Shown here piece after piece: positions 16,065-23,521 of a DNA stretch of 64,000 nucleotides. Within the stretch, counting starts at the first letter, position 1; the number at the start of each line of letters is the position of its first letter. Location: assembly GCA_026418535.1 (NCBI GenBank), contig JAOABC010000003.1, positions 62,001 through 126,000 of the forward strand, in the 5' to 3' direction. The translations under genes were made by a program, and so were the position numbers. A model generated the notes under the pieces. It saw only the letters and a list, made by a program, of their open reading frames with translations, was not told the origin of the DNA and ran no database searches. This DNA is from Hydrogenothermaceae bacterium. Its GTDB lineage: Bacteria; Aquificota; Aquificia; Aquificales; Hydrogenothermaceae.

Positions 16065-16364
16065 ATGATAGAGACTAAAAGCGGACTGTTTGTAGTTAAA
16101 AGGATAGAGGAAGGTTTTAGGTTCAAGGGTCGTGGATACTTAGACTCTCAATTGACCTTTATATCCAAAGGTAAGTACAAGATAACGTTGGTTTACCAGT
16201 CTGACCAGGAAGAAAAAGTGTTAACTCTTACAGGTAAAGGTATATCCAGAATAACTCTTAATGTAGATAGATTTTTTATCCAGAGTCTAAATTCAGAAAA
16301 TGAAGTTACACTCATAATCAACAATATCAGAGATTACTTTTTCGACCTCCTGTCGGAGAACTAG
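16065..16364 (+). CDS. Hypothetical protein, 99 residues, beta-rich
   Basis: I do not recognise this protein. It is predicted to be mostly beta strands with alternating hydrophobic residues (FRFKGRGYLD, QLTFISKGKYKITLVYQ, KVLTLTGKGISRITLNV), no membrane segment, no cysteines and no signal peptide. The start is preceded by AGGTG. It lies 9 nt before the CrtI/CrtISO-like gene, so a partner or accessory role for that enzyme is possible but unproven. Codon use matches the neighbours. Confidence 0.65.
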   Translation: MIETKSGLFVVKRIEEGFRFKGRGYLDSQLTFISKGKYKITLVYQSDQEEKVLTLTGKGISRITLNVDRFFIQSLNSENEVTLIINNIRDYFFDLLSEN

Positions 16365-16373
16365 GAAACCCGG

Positions 16374-17858
16374 ATGTTTGATTATGCTGTAGTAGGTGGT
16401 GGTATAGGAGGGGTTGTATCTGCATCTCTACTCTCAAAGATGGGCAGGAGGGTAGTCCTGTTTGAGAAGTTAGACTATCTAGGAGGATGTGCTGGTACTT
16501 TCTCCAAGGATGGTAGACTCTACAACGTTGGAGCCACTACATTAGTGGGTATAAAGGATAGCCTACCCCTTGGTGTACTCTTATCTCTACTCGGCATAGA
16601 CTCTCTTCCAGTAAAACCAATAGATCCTGCTATAGTAGTCTACGTAAACAGTAAAGTTATAAACAGATACAGAGATAAGAGTCGGTCTTTGGAAGAGATT
16701 CAGAGGTCCTTCTACAACCGGAAGAACCCTTATCTTTGGAAAGAGATATTTAAAACTGCAGACAGAAACTGGAAAGAAATATACAGCTTACTACCCTTCA
16801 GGGCTAGTTTTCTTGGTCTATTGAGAAGTGGTCTAAAGAATATTCCATTTGTAATAGGGGGAGTTAGGTATAATCTAACCTCAGCAAAAAAAGTCATAAC
16901 TTCTTACTTAGGAAATATAGAAGACAGCTATATAATGTTTCTAAATTCTCAGATACTGATGACAACCCAAGGATATTGGGATGAGGTAGCCTTTTCAACA
17001 GCCTCCATGGGTCTGAGCTATCCAAATCTAGATAACTACTATGTTTTAGGTGGTATGGGAAGTATTTTCAATCTACTTATAAGGAATATAGAGAGTGTGT
17101 ATCTTAGAACCTCTGTAAAGAAAATAGATAAGGTTAAGGGTATTTTCCGGATACATACAAACAGAGGAGCTTTTGAAGCTAAGAGGGTTATACTGAACAA
17201 GACAATCTGGGATTTCTGTAGTCTGTTTGATGATGATAGTTTGAAACTTCTCTGTGAGAGATACAAGAAGAGATACAGTAAGATCTGGTCTTCTGCAACC
17301 CTCTACTTTTGTGTAGAAGATGGGAATAACCTGCTTGACAAACACCACTACCAGATTCTGCACAGTCAAGAGAACCCATATACAGGAAGCTACTCCTTCT
17401 TTGTATCTTTATCAGATATGGAAGATAGTTCTGTCTCGAAAGATGGATGGAAGAGTGTAACTATCTCAACCCATTGTAAAATAGATAGATGGACTAATCT
17501 AAATATGGATGAATACGAAGAAAGGAAGGAGATGCTCAGAGAGTTCATACTCCAGAAACTGTATGAGTATATACCTATCTTTAAGACTTTAAAAAAGTCT
17601 GAGGTGATGGTAGGAACTCCAAAAAGTTTCCAGAGGTTTACATCAAGATATGGAGGTTCTGTAGGTGGGCTACCTTTACTCTTGGAGTATGTTCCCTTCA
17701 GATATCCAAAAAACGAGACCCCCATCCAGGGTGTATATTTACTGGGAGATACTGTATTTCCAGGGCAAGGTTGGCCAGGGGTTATTGTTGGAGTGTTTAA
17801 CCTACTACTACAGATAGAGAAGGAGTTTTATGGGATATTACATAAACATATCAAATAG
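16374..17858 (+). CDS. CrtI/CrtISO-family FAD-dependent oxidoreductase
   Basis: Amine-oxidase-fold flavoprotein of the phytoene desaturase / carotenoid isomerase superfamily, 494 residues. The N-terminal dinucleotide motif is VVGGGIGGVVSASLL with LFEKLDYLGGCAGTF. The C-terminal FAD motif, LLGDTVFPGQGWPGVIVG, is the part most like CrtISO and CrtI enzymes. No phytoene synthase (crtB) or other carotenoid gene is in the window, so the substrate is open: carotenoid, another polyene or lipid. The location among photolyase, YbgA-like and LytTR/LytS genes favours a light-linked role. The stop overlaps the kinase start by 29 nt. Confidence 0.8.
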   Translation: MFDYAVVGGGIGGVVSASLLSKMGRRVVLFEKLDYLGGCAGTFSKDGRLYNVGATTLVGIKDSLPLGVLLSLLGIDSLPVKPIDPAIVVYVNSKVINRYRDKSRSLEEIQRSFYNRKNPYLWKEIFKTADRNWKEIYSLLPFRASFLGLLRSGLKNIPFVIGGVRYNLTSAKKVITSYLGNIEDSYIMFLNSQILMTTQGYWDEVAFSTASMGLSYPNLDNYYVLGGMGSIFNLLIRNIESVYLRTSVKKIDKVKGIFRIHTNRGAFEAKRVILNKTIWDFCSLFDDDSLKLLCERYKKRYSKIWSSATLYFCVEDGNNLLDKHHYQILHSQENPYTGSYSFFVSLSDMEDSSVSKDGWKSVTISTHCKIDRWTNLNMDEYEERKEMLREFILQKLYEYIPIFKTLKKSEVMVGTPKSFQRFTSRYGGSVGGLPLLLEYVPFRYPKNETPIQGVYLLGDTVFPGQGWPGVIVGVFNLLLQIEKEFYGILHKHIK

Positions 17859-18846
17859 AGACTGGGCTTTCGTATTCATATTTGGCTTAGTTTTTGGGGG
17901 ATTCTTAGGAGCTTTTATATCCCTTATATCCGGATTGGCAGATTCAATCTTAAAAGGTTTTATAACAGGGACAGTTTTTGGTCTCTGTATATTCCTGTTC
18001 TCCTTCTTACTTATCAACAGCTCTAACAAGTATTTATTGAAATCTTTTCCTCAGAGATTCTGGACGCCTTTAAGCCTTATTGTATCTTTCTTATCCGGAA
18101 GTCTAGGAGCCATAACTGCCTACAGTATCGTCAGGCCTCTTAAACTTATCGGTGATATGATACCTATGGATGTAGCTCTCCTTGGCTCCTGTCTTATAGG
18201 TCTACTTACAGCTGTGATAGGCTATCTGCTTTACACCATAGTGGTTTTTAGAAAAAAAGAGATGGACCTAGAAAAGTCGGTTATAGAGAGTAGACTAAAG
18301 GCTTTAGAGTACCAGATAAACCCTCACTACCTTTTTAACTCTCTTAATGTTATAGCGGAGCTCGTCTATGTAGACAGAGACATGGCTGAGGAAGCTATAA
18401 TAAAGTTATCTAAATTCCTAAGGGAGGTTATAGAGGAAGATAGTCTAGTGTCTTTGGAGAGAGAACTTGATATAGTGAATAACTACCTTTTCATTCAAAC
18501 AGTCAGATTTCCAGACATTAAGGTACACTGCAACATAGACACTTCCCTCTTAAAACAGACGATACCAAAACTAACACTCCAGATACTGGTAGAGAATGCG
18601 ATAAAACACGGAGTTAAATCGAAGGGGAATATATGGATAGATGTATTCCAAGAAAAAGACTACCTTATAATCAATGTTTCTGACGATGGAAAAGATTTTA
18701 AAGGTGTAAAGGAGGGAGTGGGACTGAGGAATCTTAAAACTAGGCTATCTCTACTATACGAAGGTGATATAATGTGGGGAAGAAAAGAAGGTATCACCGT
18801 TTTCACTGTAAGGATAAAGAAAAGTGAAAAATATACTGATAACTAG
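17830..18846 (+). CDS. LytS-like membrane sensor histidine kinase
   Basis: 338 residues. About four membrane helices fill residues 12-140 with no large extracytoplasmic domain, so the signal is probably sensed in the membrane. The cytoplasmic part is a HisKA_7TM/LytS-type kinase: phosphoacceptor His in NPHYLFNSLNVIAEL, N-box ILVENAIKHG, then the DDG and GVGLRNLKTRL ATP-binding motifs. It is the expected partner of the LytTR regulator at 14310. It overlaps the gene upstream by 29 nt and hemD downstream by 23 nt, so the whole block 13758-19531 may be one transcript. Confidence 0.88.
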   Translation: MGYYINISNRDWAFVFIFGLVFGGFLGAFISLISGLADSILKGFITGTVFGLCIFLFSFLLINSSNKYLLKSFPQRFWTPLSLIVSFLSGSLGAITAYSIVRPLKLIGDMIPMDVALLGSCLIGLLTAVIGYLLYTIVVFRKKEMDLEKSVIESRLKALEYQINPHYLFNSLNVIAELVYVDRDMAEEAIIKLSKFLREVIEEDSLVSLERELDIVNNYLFIQTVRFPDIKVHCNIDTSLLKQTIPKLTLQILVENAIKHGVKSKGNIWIDVFQEKDYLIINVSDDGKDFKGVKEGVGLRNLKTRLSLLYEGDIMWGRKEGITVFTVRIKKSEKYTDN

Positions 18847-19531
18847 AGAGAAAGCTCAGTTTGAAGAGGTTAAAGAGCTGTTTCTCAGTAAAGGTCTTAA
18901 TCCCATTCCATTTCCGGTTATAAAGTTTACCAAGGAAGAGTTTTCTTTTGAGGAAGATAACTTTGATTATCTAATCTTCACAAGTACGAACGGAGTGAAG
19001 TTCTTCTTCAAGAAGTACACTTTAAAGAAAGCTAATATAGTAGCCGTTGGAGAAAAAACCAAAAGAGCCATTGAGAGTTTAGGTTATAGGGATATTTTGG
19101 TACCTGAAGACTACTCTTCTGAAGGGTTACTTAGGTACATAACAGATAGAAGGTATATGTTTGAGGGCAGAAGGTTTGGGTTAGTTCGAGCTGTAGAAGG
19201 AATAAACACTCTTCTGGACAAAAGACCTGATTGGCTTAATATCAAGCTTATAACTGTTTACAGAACAGAGCTAAACATACCGGAGAATTTAGATACAGTG
19301 CAGAGGATGCTCAGAGATGGTCAGATAGATATCGTAGTTTTTTCCAGTCCATCCTCGGTAGACGGTTTTTTAAAGTTAATACCACAACAGAGTATCTTGG
19401 AGAACCTGAAGATAGCTGTCATAGGTAAGACCACCCAACAAAAAGTAGAAGAAAAAGGTTTAAAAGTGAAAATAAAACCAAAAAAACCTACATTTGAAAA
19501 TCTAATAGAAGAGGTTCTCAAATATACTTAG
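18824..19531 (+). CDS. hemD: Uroporphyrinogen-III synthase
   Basis: Closes hydroxymethylbilane with D-ring inversion to uroporphyrinogen III, the branch point to heme, siroheme and cobalamin. The 235-residue protein has the two-lobe HemD pattern: ILITREKAQ at the N-terminus, DYLIFTSTNGVKFF, and the second lobe VVFSSPSSVDGFL with AVIGKTTQQ. The GTG start lies inside the end of the histidine kinase gene (23 nt overlap). Its end overlaps the convergent GTPase gene by 14 nt. HemD evolves fast, so identity rests on these motifs rather than overall similarity. Confidence 0.88.
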   Translation: MKNILITREKAQFEEVKELFLSKGLNPIPFPVIKFTKEEFSFEEDNFDYLIFTSTNGVKFFFKKYTLKKANIVAVGEKTKRAIESLGYRDILVPEDYSSEGLLRYITDRRYMFEGRRFGLVRAVEGINTLLDKRPDWLNIKLITVYRTELNIPENLDTVQRMLRDGQIDIVVFSSPSSVDGFLKLIPQQSILENLKIAVIGKTTQQKVEEKGLKVKIKPKKPTFENLIEEVLKYT

Positions 19532-20051
19532 CTATCTCATCTAGAAGAACGAGTAACACATTTTTAACACTCTGCTTGTCTACAGATACTAAGGGTAATA
19601 CCTTGATCTCTTCTCCTAGATCTAAAGCTGTTCTAATGTCATCTGGAGACCAAGCACCTTTTAAATCCTGTTTGTTGCATCCAACAACGAAAGGTGCTGG
19701 ATATCTTGACTCAAAGTAGTTGATTATTCTCCTTGCCTCGTGGAAAGTGGCAGGGTCTGTACTATCCACCAAAACTACCAACCCAACCATACCCTTACCT
19801 AATATATCCCACATGAAATCAAACCTTGACTGACCTGGGGTTCCAAATAGGTATAAGGTATGTTCATCATCTATCTTTATCCTACCAAAGTCCATAGCTA
19901 CCGTAGTATAGTCTTTCTTCTCCTTCTCTCCAGATCTTGTGGTCTTTACCTCAGTTTTAACAGTCTCTATCTCGCTTATCGTGTTTATAAACTGGGTTTT
20001 ACCCGCAGCGTAGGGTCCGGAGATTACAATCTTAATCTTCTTCTCAGCCAT
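19518..20051 (-). CDS. MglA/CvnD-like small Ras-family GTPase
   Basis: 177-residue bacterial small GTPase. G1 P-loop is GPYAAGKT (12-19), switch I has TT at 49-50, G3 reads GTPGQ (70-74) in place of the DxxG Asp, as in MglA-type proteins, and G4 is NKQD (126-129). G5 is weak. It has no membrane anchor. It is the last gene of an operon HAMP protein, roadblock-like protein, roadblock protein, DUF4388-winged helix, GTPase. The same order of parts is found in Streptomyces conservons (CvnA-D). The roadblock protein is the likely GTPase-activating or scaffold partner. Effector and output are unknown: polarity, motility or transcription are all possible. Confidence 0.88.
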   Translation of the reverse strand: MAEKKIKIVISGPYAAGKTQFINTISEIETVKTEVKTTRSGEKEKKDYTTVAMDFGRIKIDDEHTLYLFGTPGQSRFDFMWDILGKGMVGLVVLVDSTDPATFHEARRIINYFESRYPAPFVVGCNKQDLKGAWSPDDIRTALDLGEEIKVLPLVSVDKQSVKNVLLVLLDEIAKYI

Positions 20052-20052
20052 T

Positions 20053-20748
20053 TTACAGTCCCTTTATTTTAGCTATTATTTTATTAAGAAGACCTCTTGT
20101 TAGATCAAAACCTATTCTCCTTTCCTTCTTTCTCTCTCTCTGAATGATACCAGAAGCTAAGAAACCGTATAACGTTCTCTTAACCATCAGCTCGTTTATC
20201 TTTGAGATATTTATTATGTCTTCCACCTTGTTTTTTCCATCTACTAGTGTAAGGAGCTTCTTCTCATAGTCTGTCAAGAAGGCTTTTCTCCCTATCTCTT
20301 CATATTTTTCTGACTTCTCAAACACAAGGTGAAGGTCAGATATTTTTCTTCCCACTTCTTCTTCTGTCAATTGTCTTGAGAGATACATTATCAACTTTTC
20401 TATGTGAACTTGAGAAGTTATATCTAATGGATACTTTATAAAACCTGGCGTAAAAGAGAACTTTCCCTCTTTTAGGTTGAGAAAGTTAGGTAACCTCGCA
20501 ACTAAGATGTTATACATCTCTTCTCTTGAGATACCATCTTTTCTCAGCACACCCTCAAAATCTACATCCAAGTAAACGTAAAAAACCTTGGCTACTTCTC
20601 GGATAAATATTATGTCTCCATCCTTAAAGTAGACTGCATAGTTCTTTGGAGAAGACTCTATAACAAGTATCCCGTCCTTCTTATCCTTCCTCAGAACTTG
20701 GAAGATGTCCACAAGATTAAATATTCTTAAATCACCGGCTATTGCCAT
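20053..20748 (-). CDS. DUF4388 (PATAN) protein with C-terminal winged helix
   Basis: 231 residues. The N-terminal DUF4388 domain (about 1-130) begins AGDLRIFNLVDIFQVLRKDKKDGILVI, a standard opening in which GxL is followed by a dual beta hairpin ('AVYFKDGDIIF'). The C-terminal part (about 160-210: YEKKLLTLVDGKNKVEDI...LMVKRTLYGFLASGII) reads as a winged helix of the type found in bacterial GTPase operons. The stop and the GTPase start are separated by 1 nt. In the conservon layout this gene occupies the slot of CvnC (DUF742, also a winged-helix protein). Domain naming is confident, role is inference. Confidence 0.82.
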   Translation of the reverse strand: MAIAGDLRIFNLVDIFQVLRKDKKDGILVIESSPKNYAVYFKDGDIIFIREVAKVFYVYLDVDFEGVLRKDGISREEMYNILVARLPNFLNLKEGKFSFTPGFIKYPLDITSQVHIEKLIMYLSRQLTEEEVGRKISDLHLVFEKSEKYEEIGRKAFLTDYEKKLLTLVDGKNKVEDIINISKINELMVKRTLYGFLASGIIQRERKKERRIGFDLTRGLLNKIIAKIKGL

Positions 20749-20751
20749 AGA

Positions 20752-21111
20752 TTACCCCAGTTCTGCTTCCAATCTCTTTATAGCCCTGTGTATCTCCATC
20801 AGTAACAACCCAAGTTTTGTGTTCGAAGGAGCTAAAACTCCTAGTACTGCTACATCTTTAACACCTGTAAAGATAACATAACCAGTAGAGCCTTTTATGT
20901 ACAACTGCTCCAGTTGACCTTTGTTTAACTCAGCAGTAACCCTCTCACCTAAAGAAAGTATAGCAGCTCCCATGGCAGCCACCCTATCCTCATCAATTCC
21001 ATGGGGCAGAACAGATGCTATTGCAAGACCATCAACACTGACTAAAACTGCTCCTTCTGCTCCTGCCTCTCTCACTAAGTTTTCTAGGGTGTCGTAATAT
21101 TTCACAGCCAT
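20752..21111 (-). CDS. Roadblock/LC7 domain protein (MglB/CvnB-like)
   Basis: 119-residue single-domain roadblock protein. The strand-helix-strand order is clear: AEGAVLVSVDGLAIASVLP, helix DEDRVAAMGAAILSLGERVTAEL, then QLEQLYIKGSTGYVIFTGV and AVLGVLAPSNTKLGLLLMEIHRAIKRL. Such proteins dimerise and act as GTPase-activating or scaffold partners of MglA-type GTPases; the partner here is the GTPase two genes downstream. It lies 3 nt from the DUF4388 gene and 14 nt from the gene upstream. Confidence 0.9.
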   Translation of the reverse strand: MAVKYYDTLENLVREAGAEGAVLVSVDGLAIASVLPHGIDEDRVAAMGAAILSLGERVTAELNKGQLEQLYIKGSTGYVIFTGVKDVAVLGVLAPSNTKLGLLLMEIHRAIKRLEAELG

Positions 21112-21125
21112 CTTAAGCCTCCAGT

Positions 21126-22094
21126 TTATGTATTAAGAAGAAAAGATCTGGCATTCTCTACAAACTTCTGCCTTCTTTCATAAATAGTAATTTCTTCGGA
21201 TAAAGCCTGTATGAACTTTAAGATTTCAAATTTATTGATAGCTTTATTTTTAAAGAACTCTTCTCTTTTTTTCTTGAACAGGAAGTTTCCAAAAGGTCCT
21301 ATCTCTCTGATAAACTCTACCTTTATCTTATTCATAAATTCTTCAAAATTTTCTAAAACTTGTTCGGATGGCTGGTAATCTTCAGGAGCTAATATCAACT
21401 CTTCCAGTGAAGGATGTTTAAACTCTGTAGTGATTTTAGGTTCTTCTTTTATTAGAACATCCTCTACATTTTCCGAGGTTTTATTATCCTTTAGTATGTC
21501 TTCTATGGAAGGAATGACTATTTCCTCTTTTTTCTCCGGAGTACTTTGAAGGATAGACTCAAGCTCGGATATCTTTTCTACTTCCAGCTTCTCCGGATAG
21601 TTAGAGTAGAACGTTTTATCTACCACAACCTGCTCTGGCTGTTTCTTTACCTTCTCTTCCTCTAAATCACCCCTTGGCAAAGGTTTTTCTTTCTGTTGGG
21701 GTAGCGTCTTTAGTTTCTCTTCATATATCTCCTTTATATTCTGTAGGTAGGGTCTGATAGACCTAGATAAGTCTGAAGCTGTAACTTTTAGTAGAGAGAA
21801 GTTTGGCTTGCCTATATGTATCATCCCTATAGATATCTCGTTGTTAACGTAGTAAACAAAAAGAGAGTAGTCTTTACCCTCTGAGAAAAGAAACTCCTCC
21901 CTAAAATTCGGTAATATATCATTTAATTCCAAACTCCTTTCTATCAATCTTCCGAAGGTTAGGGGAAGTTTCGTAGAGCGGGAAGATGTTTTGGAGGCTA
22001 TCTCTACATCCTTAAAGAATATACCAACGTAGTATAGGCCTGCATCTCTCTGTGCCTTATTCAGAAGCGAGATCAACTCAGCGGTAACATCCAT
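21126..22094 (-). CDS. Roadblock-like N-domain, acidic linker and helical C-domain protein
   Basis: 322 residues, not recognised by name. Residues 1-110 follow the roadblock pattern (GLYYVGIFFKDVEIAS, long helix, SLFVYYVNNEISIGMIHI, then KPNFSLLKVTASDLSRSIRPYL), so a diverged second roadblock domain is likely. Residues 115-245 are a charged, Glu/Lys/Pro-rich linker. Residues 250-322 are helical with REIGPFGNFLFKK and a final FVENARSFL, resembling small helical 'IGP' domains at the ends of some bacterial signalling proteins. It sits in the operon between the HAMP protein and the roadblock protein and could link membrane input to the GTPase. Confidence 0.6.
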   Translation of the reverse strand: MDVTAELISLLNKAQRDAGLYYVGIFFKDVEIASKTSSRSTKLPLTFGRLIERSLELNDILPNFREEFLFSEGKDYSLFVYYVNNEISIGMIHIGKPNFSLLKVTASDLSRSIRPYLQNIKEIYEEKLKTLPQQKEKPLPRGDLEEEKVKKQPEQVVVDKTFYSNYPEKLEVEKISELESILQSTPEKKEEIVIPSIEDILKDNKTSENVEDVLIKEEPKITTEFKHPSLEELILAPEDYQPSEQVLENFEEFMNKIKVEFIREIGPFGNFLFKKKREEFFKNKAINKFEILKFIQALSEEITIYERRQKFVENARSFLLNT

Positions 22095-22102
22095 GACTAG
22101 GA

Positions 22103-22495
22103 TTAAAGCTCTCCCTTTTCAAGCTTTTCCATTATGGTTTTCATGCTTATTCTCATCCTCTCAAAGGAATCAGCCAGCTCTTCAAGTTCGTCACCGGTTT
22201 TCTCAATCTTTATCTCGTAGTCTAAATTACCCATGCTTATCTCGTTCATTGCCTTTGAGATAGTGTTTAACTTAGTTACAACCATTCTATTTATCAGAAC
22301 TCTTATGAGGTAAACTGGAATTAAGAATGTAATCTGAATGACTACGGTTGATATAAGAGCTTTATTTAAGGCTTTTGGGTCAACTGGGGATAAAAGCATG
22401 TAAACCATAATCCCAACAAAAACAGCTCCTATAATAGAACCAAATAAGACGACTATCGATATTTTGTTAAGAACCGAACTCTTTTTTCCACTCAT
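22103..22495 (-). CDS. Two-helix membrane protein ending in a HAMP domain
   Basis: 130 residues: membrane helices at about 13-35 and 46-69, then a HAMP domain (about 70-122) with the TKLNTISKAMNEISMGNLDYEI and TGDELEELADSFERM halves. No periplasmic sensor domain and no kinase or methyl-accepting output follow, so the signal must pass to a separate protein. In conservons the first gene, CvnA, is a HAMP histidine kinase; here the kinase part is absent. It is probably the membrane input for the GTPase module downstream. Confidence 0.82.
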   Translation of the reverse strand: MSGKKSSVLNKISIVVLFGSIIGAVFVGIMVYMLLSPVDPKALNKALISTVVIQITFLIPVYLIRVLINRMVVTKLNTISKAMNEISMGNLDYEIKIEKTGDELEELADSFERMRISMKTIMEKLEKGEL

Positions 22496-22509
22496 GACTT
22501 TCCTCCATT

Positions 22510-23028
22510 TTAAGTCTTATTCGTCCAAATCCCTTTTAACTTGAAACATAAGTATAACATATAAACCAGAATAGAAAGATAGATAAGGTTTAGAATAGAA
22601 GAAATAGTATGAAGAGTGTCAAATTTCTCTTTTAACAGCTTTGCCTCTTTAAAATTAGCATCATCTATAAGCTGATAGTACTCTATCAGTATAGATTTTG
22701 ATATAGGCAAGACAGCTCTATCAAGAGCCATGTTTATAATCACTATAAAAAACAGAGCTATAAGGATATGCTTTAGTTCTTTTATAGCATCCTTTTTTAA
22801 AAAGGTGTAAATCCCAATCAGAGTGTATATAACTATACCTGCAATCCACCCTACCTTGAAATAGTAGGGGAATATCAGGTTCATCACAAAGCTAGCTTGC
22901 CTACTATCCATTCCAGAAAATACAGCAGGAGCAATGATAAATGTAAAGAACACAGTCGCTCCAAACATAAAGGAGAGCAGCATGTATATGCTAAACAGGA
23001 TATATCTATCCAACAAGTTCAAGCCCAC
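22510..23028 (-). CDS. DUF4149 membrane protein
   Basis: 172 residues with four membrane helices (about 10-32, 52-75, 85-105, 140-162). The first helix with [18 protein letters not shown] and the last segment [17 protein letters not shown] are the DUF4149 pattern. Function of the family is unknown. The gene starts inside the end of ndk: the GTG at 23028 gives a 23-nt overlap and has no clear ribosome-binding site, so an alternative start just downstream is possible. Its stop lies 14 nt before the HAMP gene, so it probably heads the GTPase-module transcript. Confidence 0.75.
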   Translation of the reverse strand: MGLNLLDRYILFSIYMLLSFMFGATVFFTFIIAPAVFSGMDSRQASFVMNLIFPYYFKVGWIAGIVIYTLIGIYTFLKKDAIKELKHILIALFFIVIINMALDRAVLPISKSILIEYYQLIDDANFKEAKLLKEKFDTLHTISSILNLIYLSILVYMLYLCFKLKGIWTNKT

Positions 23029-23422
23029 TGAAAAAGAAAGGGATTTCGTAATTTGCAGATTCTACGGAATCCGAACCGTGAACAGCATTCTCTCCCATAT
23101 TGCTACCGTAGAGCTTTCTAAGAGTTCCCTCCTCTGCTTTCGCAGGGTCTGTAGCTCCCAGTATCTGTCTAACTCTAGATATAGCGTTCTCTCCTTCGAG
23201 AACCATTGCTACTATTGGTCCAGAAGACATAAACTCACACAACTCATCATAGAAAGATCTCTCTTTATGGACTATGTAGAACCGGCCCGCCTGTTCTTTT
23301 GTAAGCTTTAACTTTTTAAGAGCCACTATTCTAAAACCCTCTTCTTCAAACCTTGAGATTATCTTCCCGGATACGTTTTTTCTTACGGCATCTGGCTTTA
23401 CTAAGACTAAAGTCCTTTCCAT
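23006..23422 (-). CDS. ndk: Nucleoside diphosphate kinase
   Basis: Transfers the terminal phosphate between NTPs and NDPs through a phospho-His. The active-site motif NAVHGSDS holds that His, and the N-terminus [12 protein letters not shown] is standard. 138 residues from the ATG at 23422, chosen because GGAGG lies 5 nt upstream; an upstream in-frame GTG overlaps that ribosome-binding site. Its 3' end overlaps DUF4149, placing a GTP-supplying enzyme at the head of the GTPase-module operon, though Ndk is a housekeeping enzyme and the link may be chance. Confidence 0.95.
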   Translation of the reverse strand: MERTLVLVKPDAVRKNVSGKIISRFEEEGFRIVALKKLKLTKEQAGRFYIVHKERSFYDELCEFMSSGPIVAMVLEGENAISRVRQILGATDPAKAEEGTLRKLYGSNMGENAVHGSDSVESANYEIPFFFSGLELVG

Positions 23423-23521
23423 CTTTACCTCCACAGATCTACTTTGGTTTTTGACTATTATAACATAAAGGATTTATGGTTATGATAAAATTTTATGGAA
23501 AAATACTACAGGGAGGTCGTT

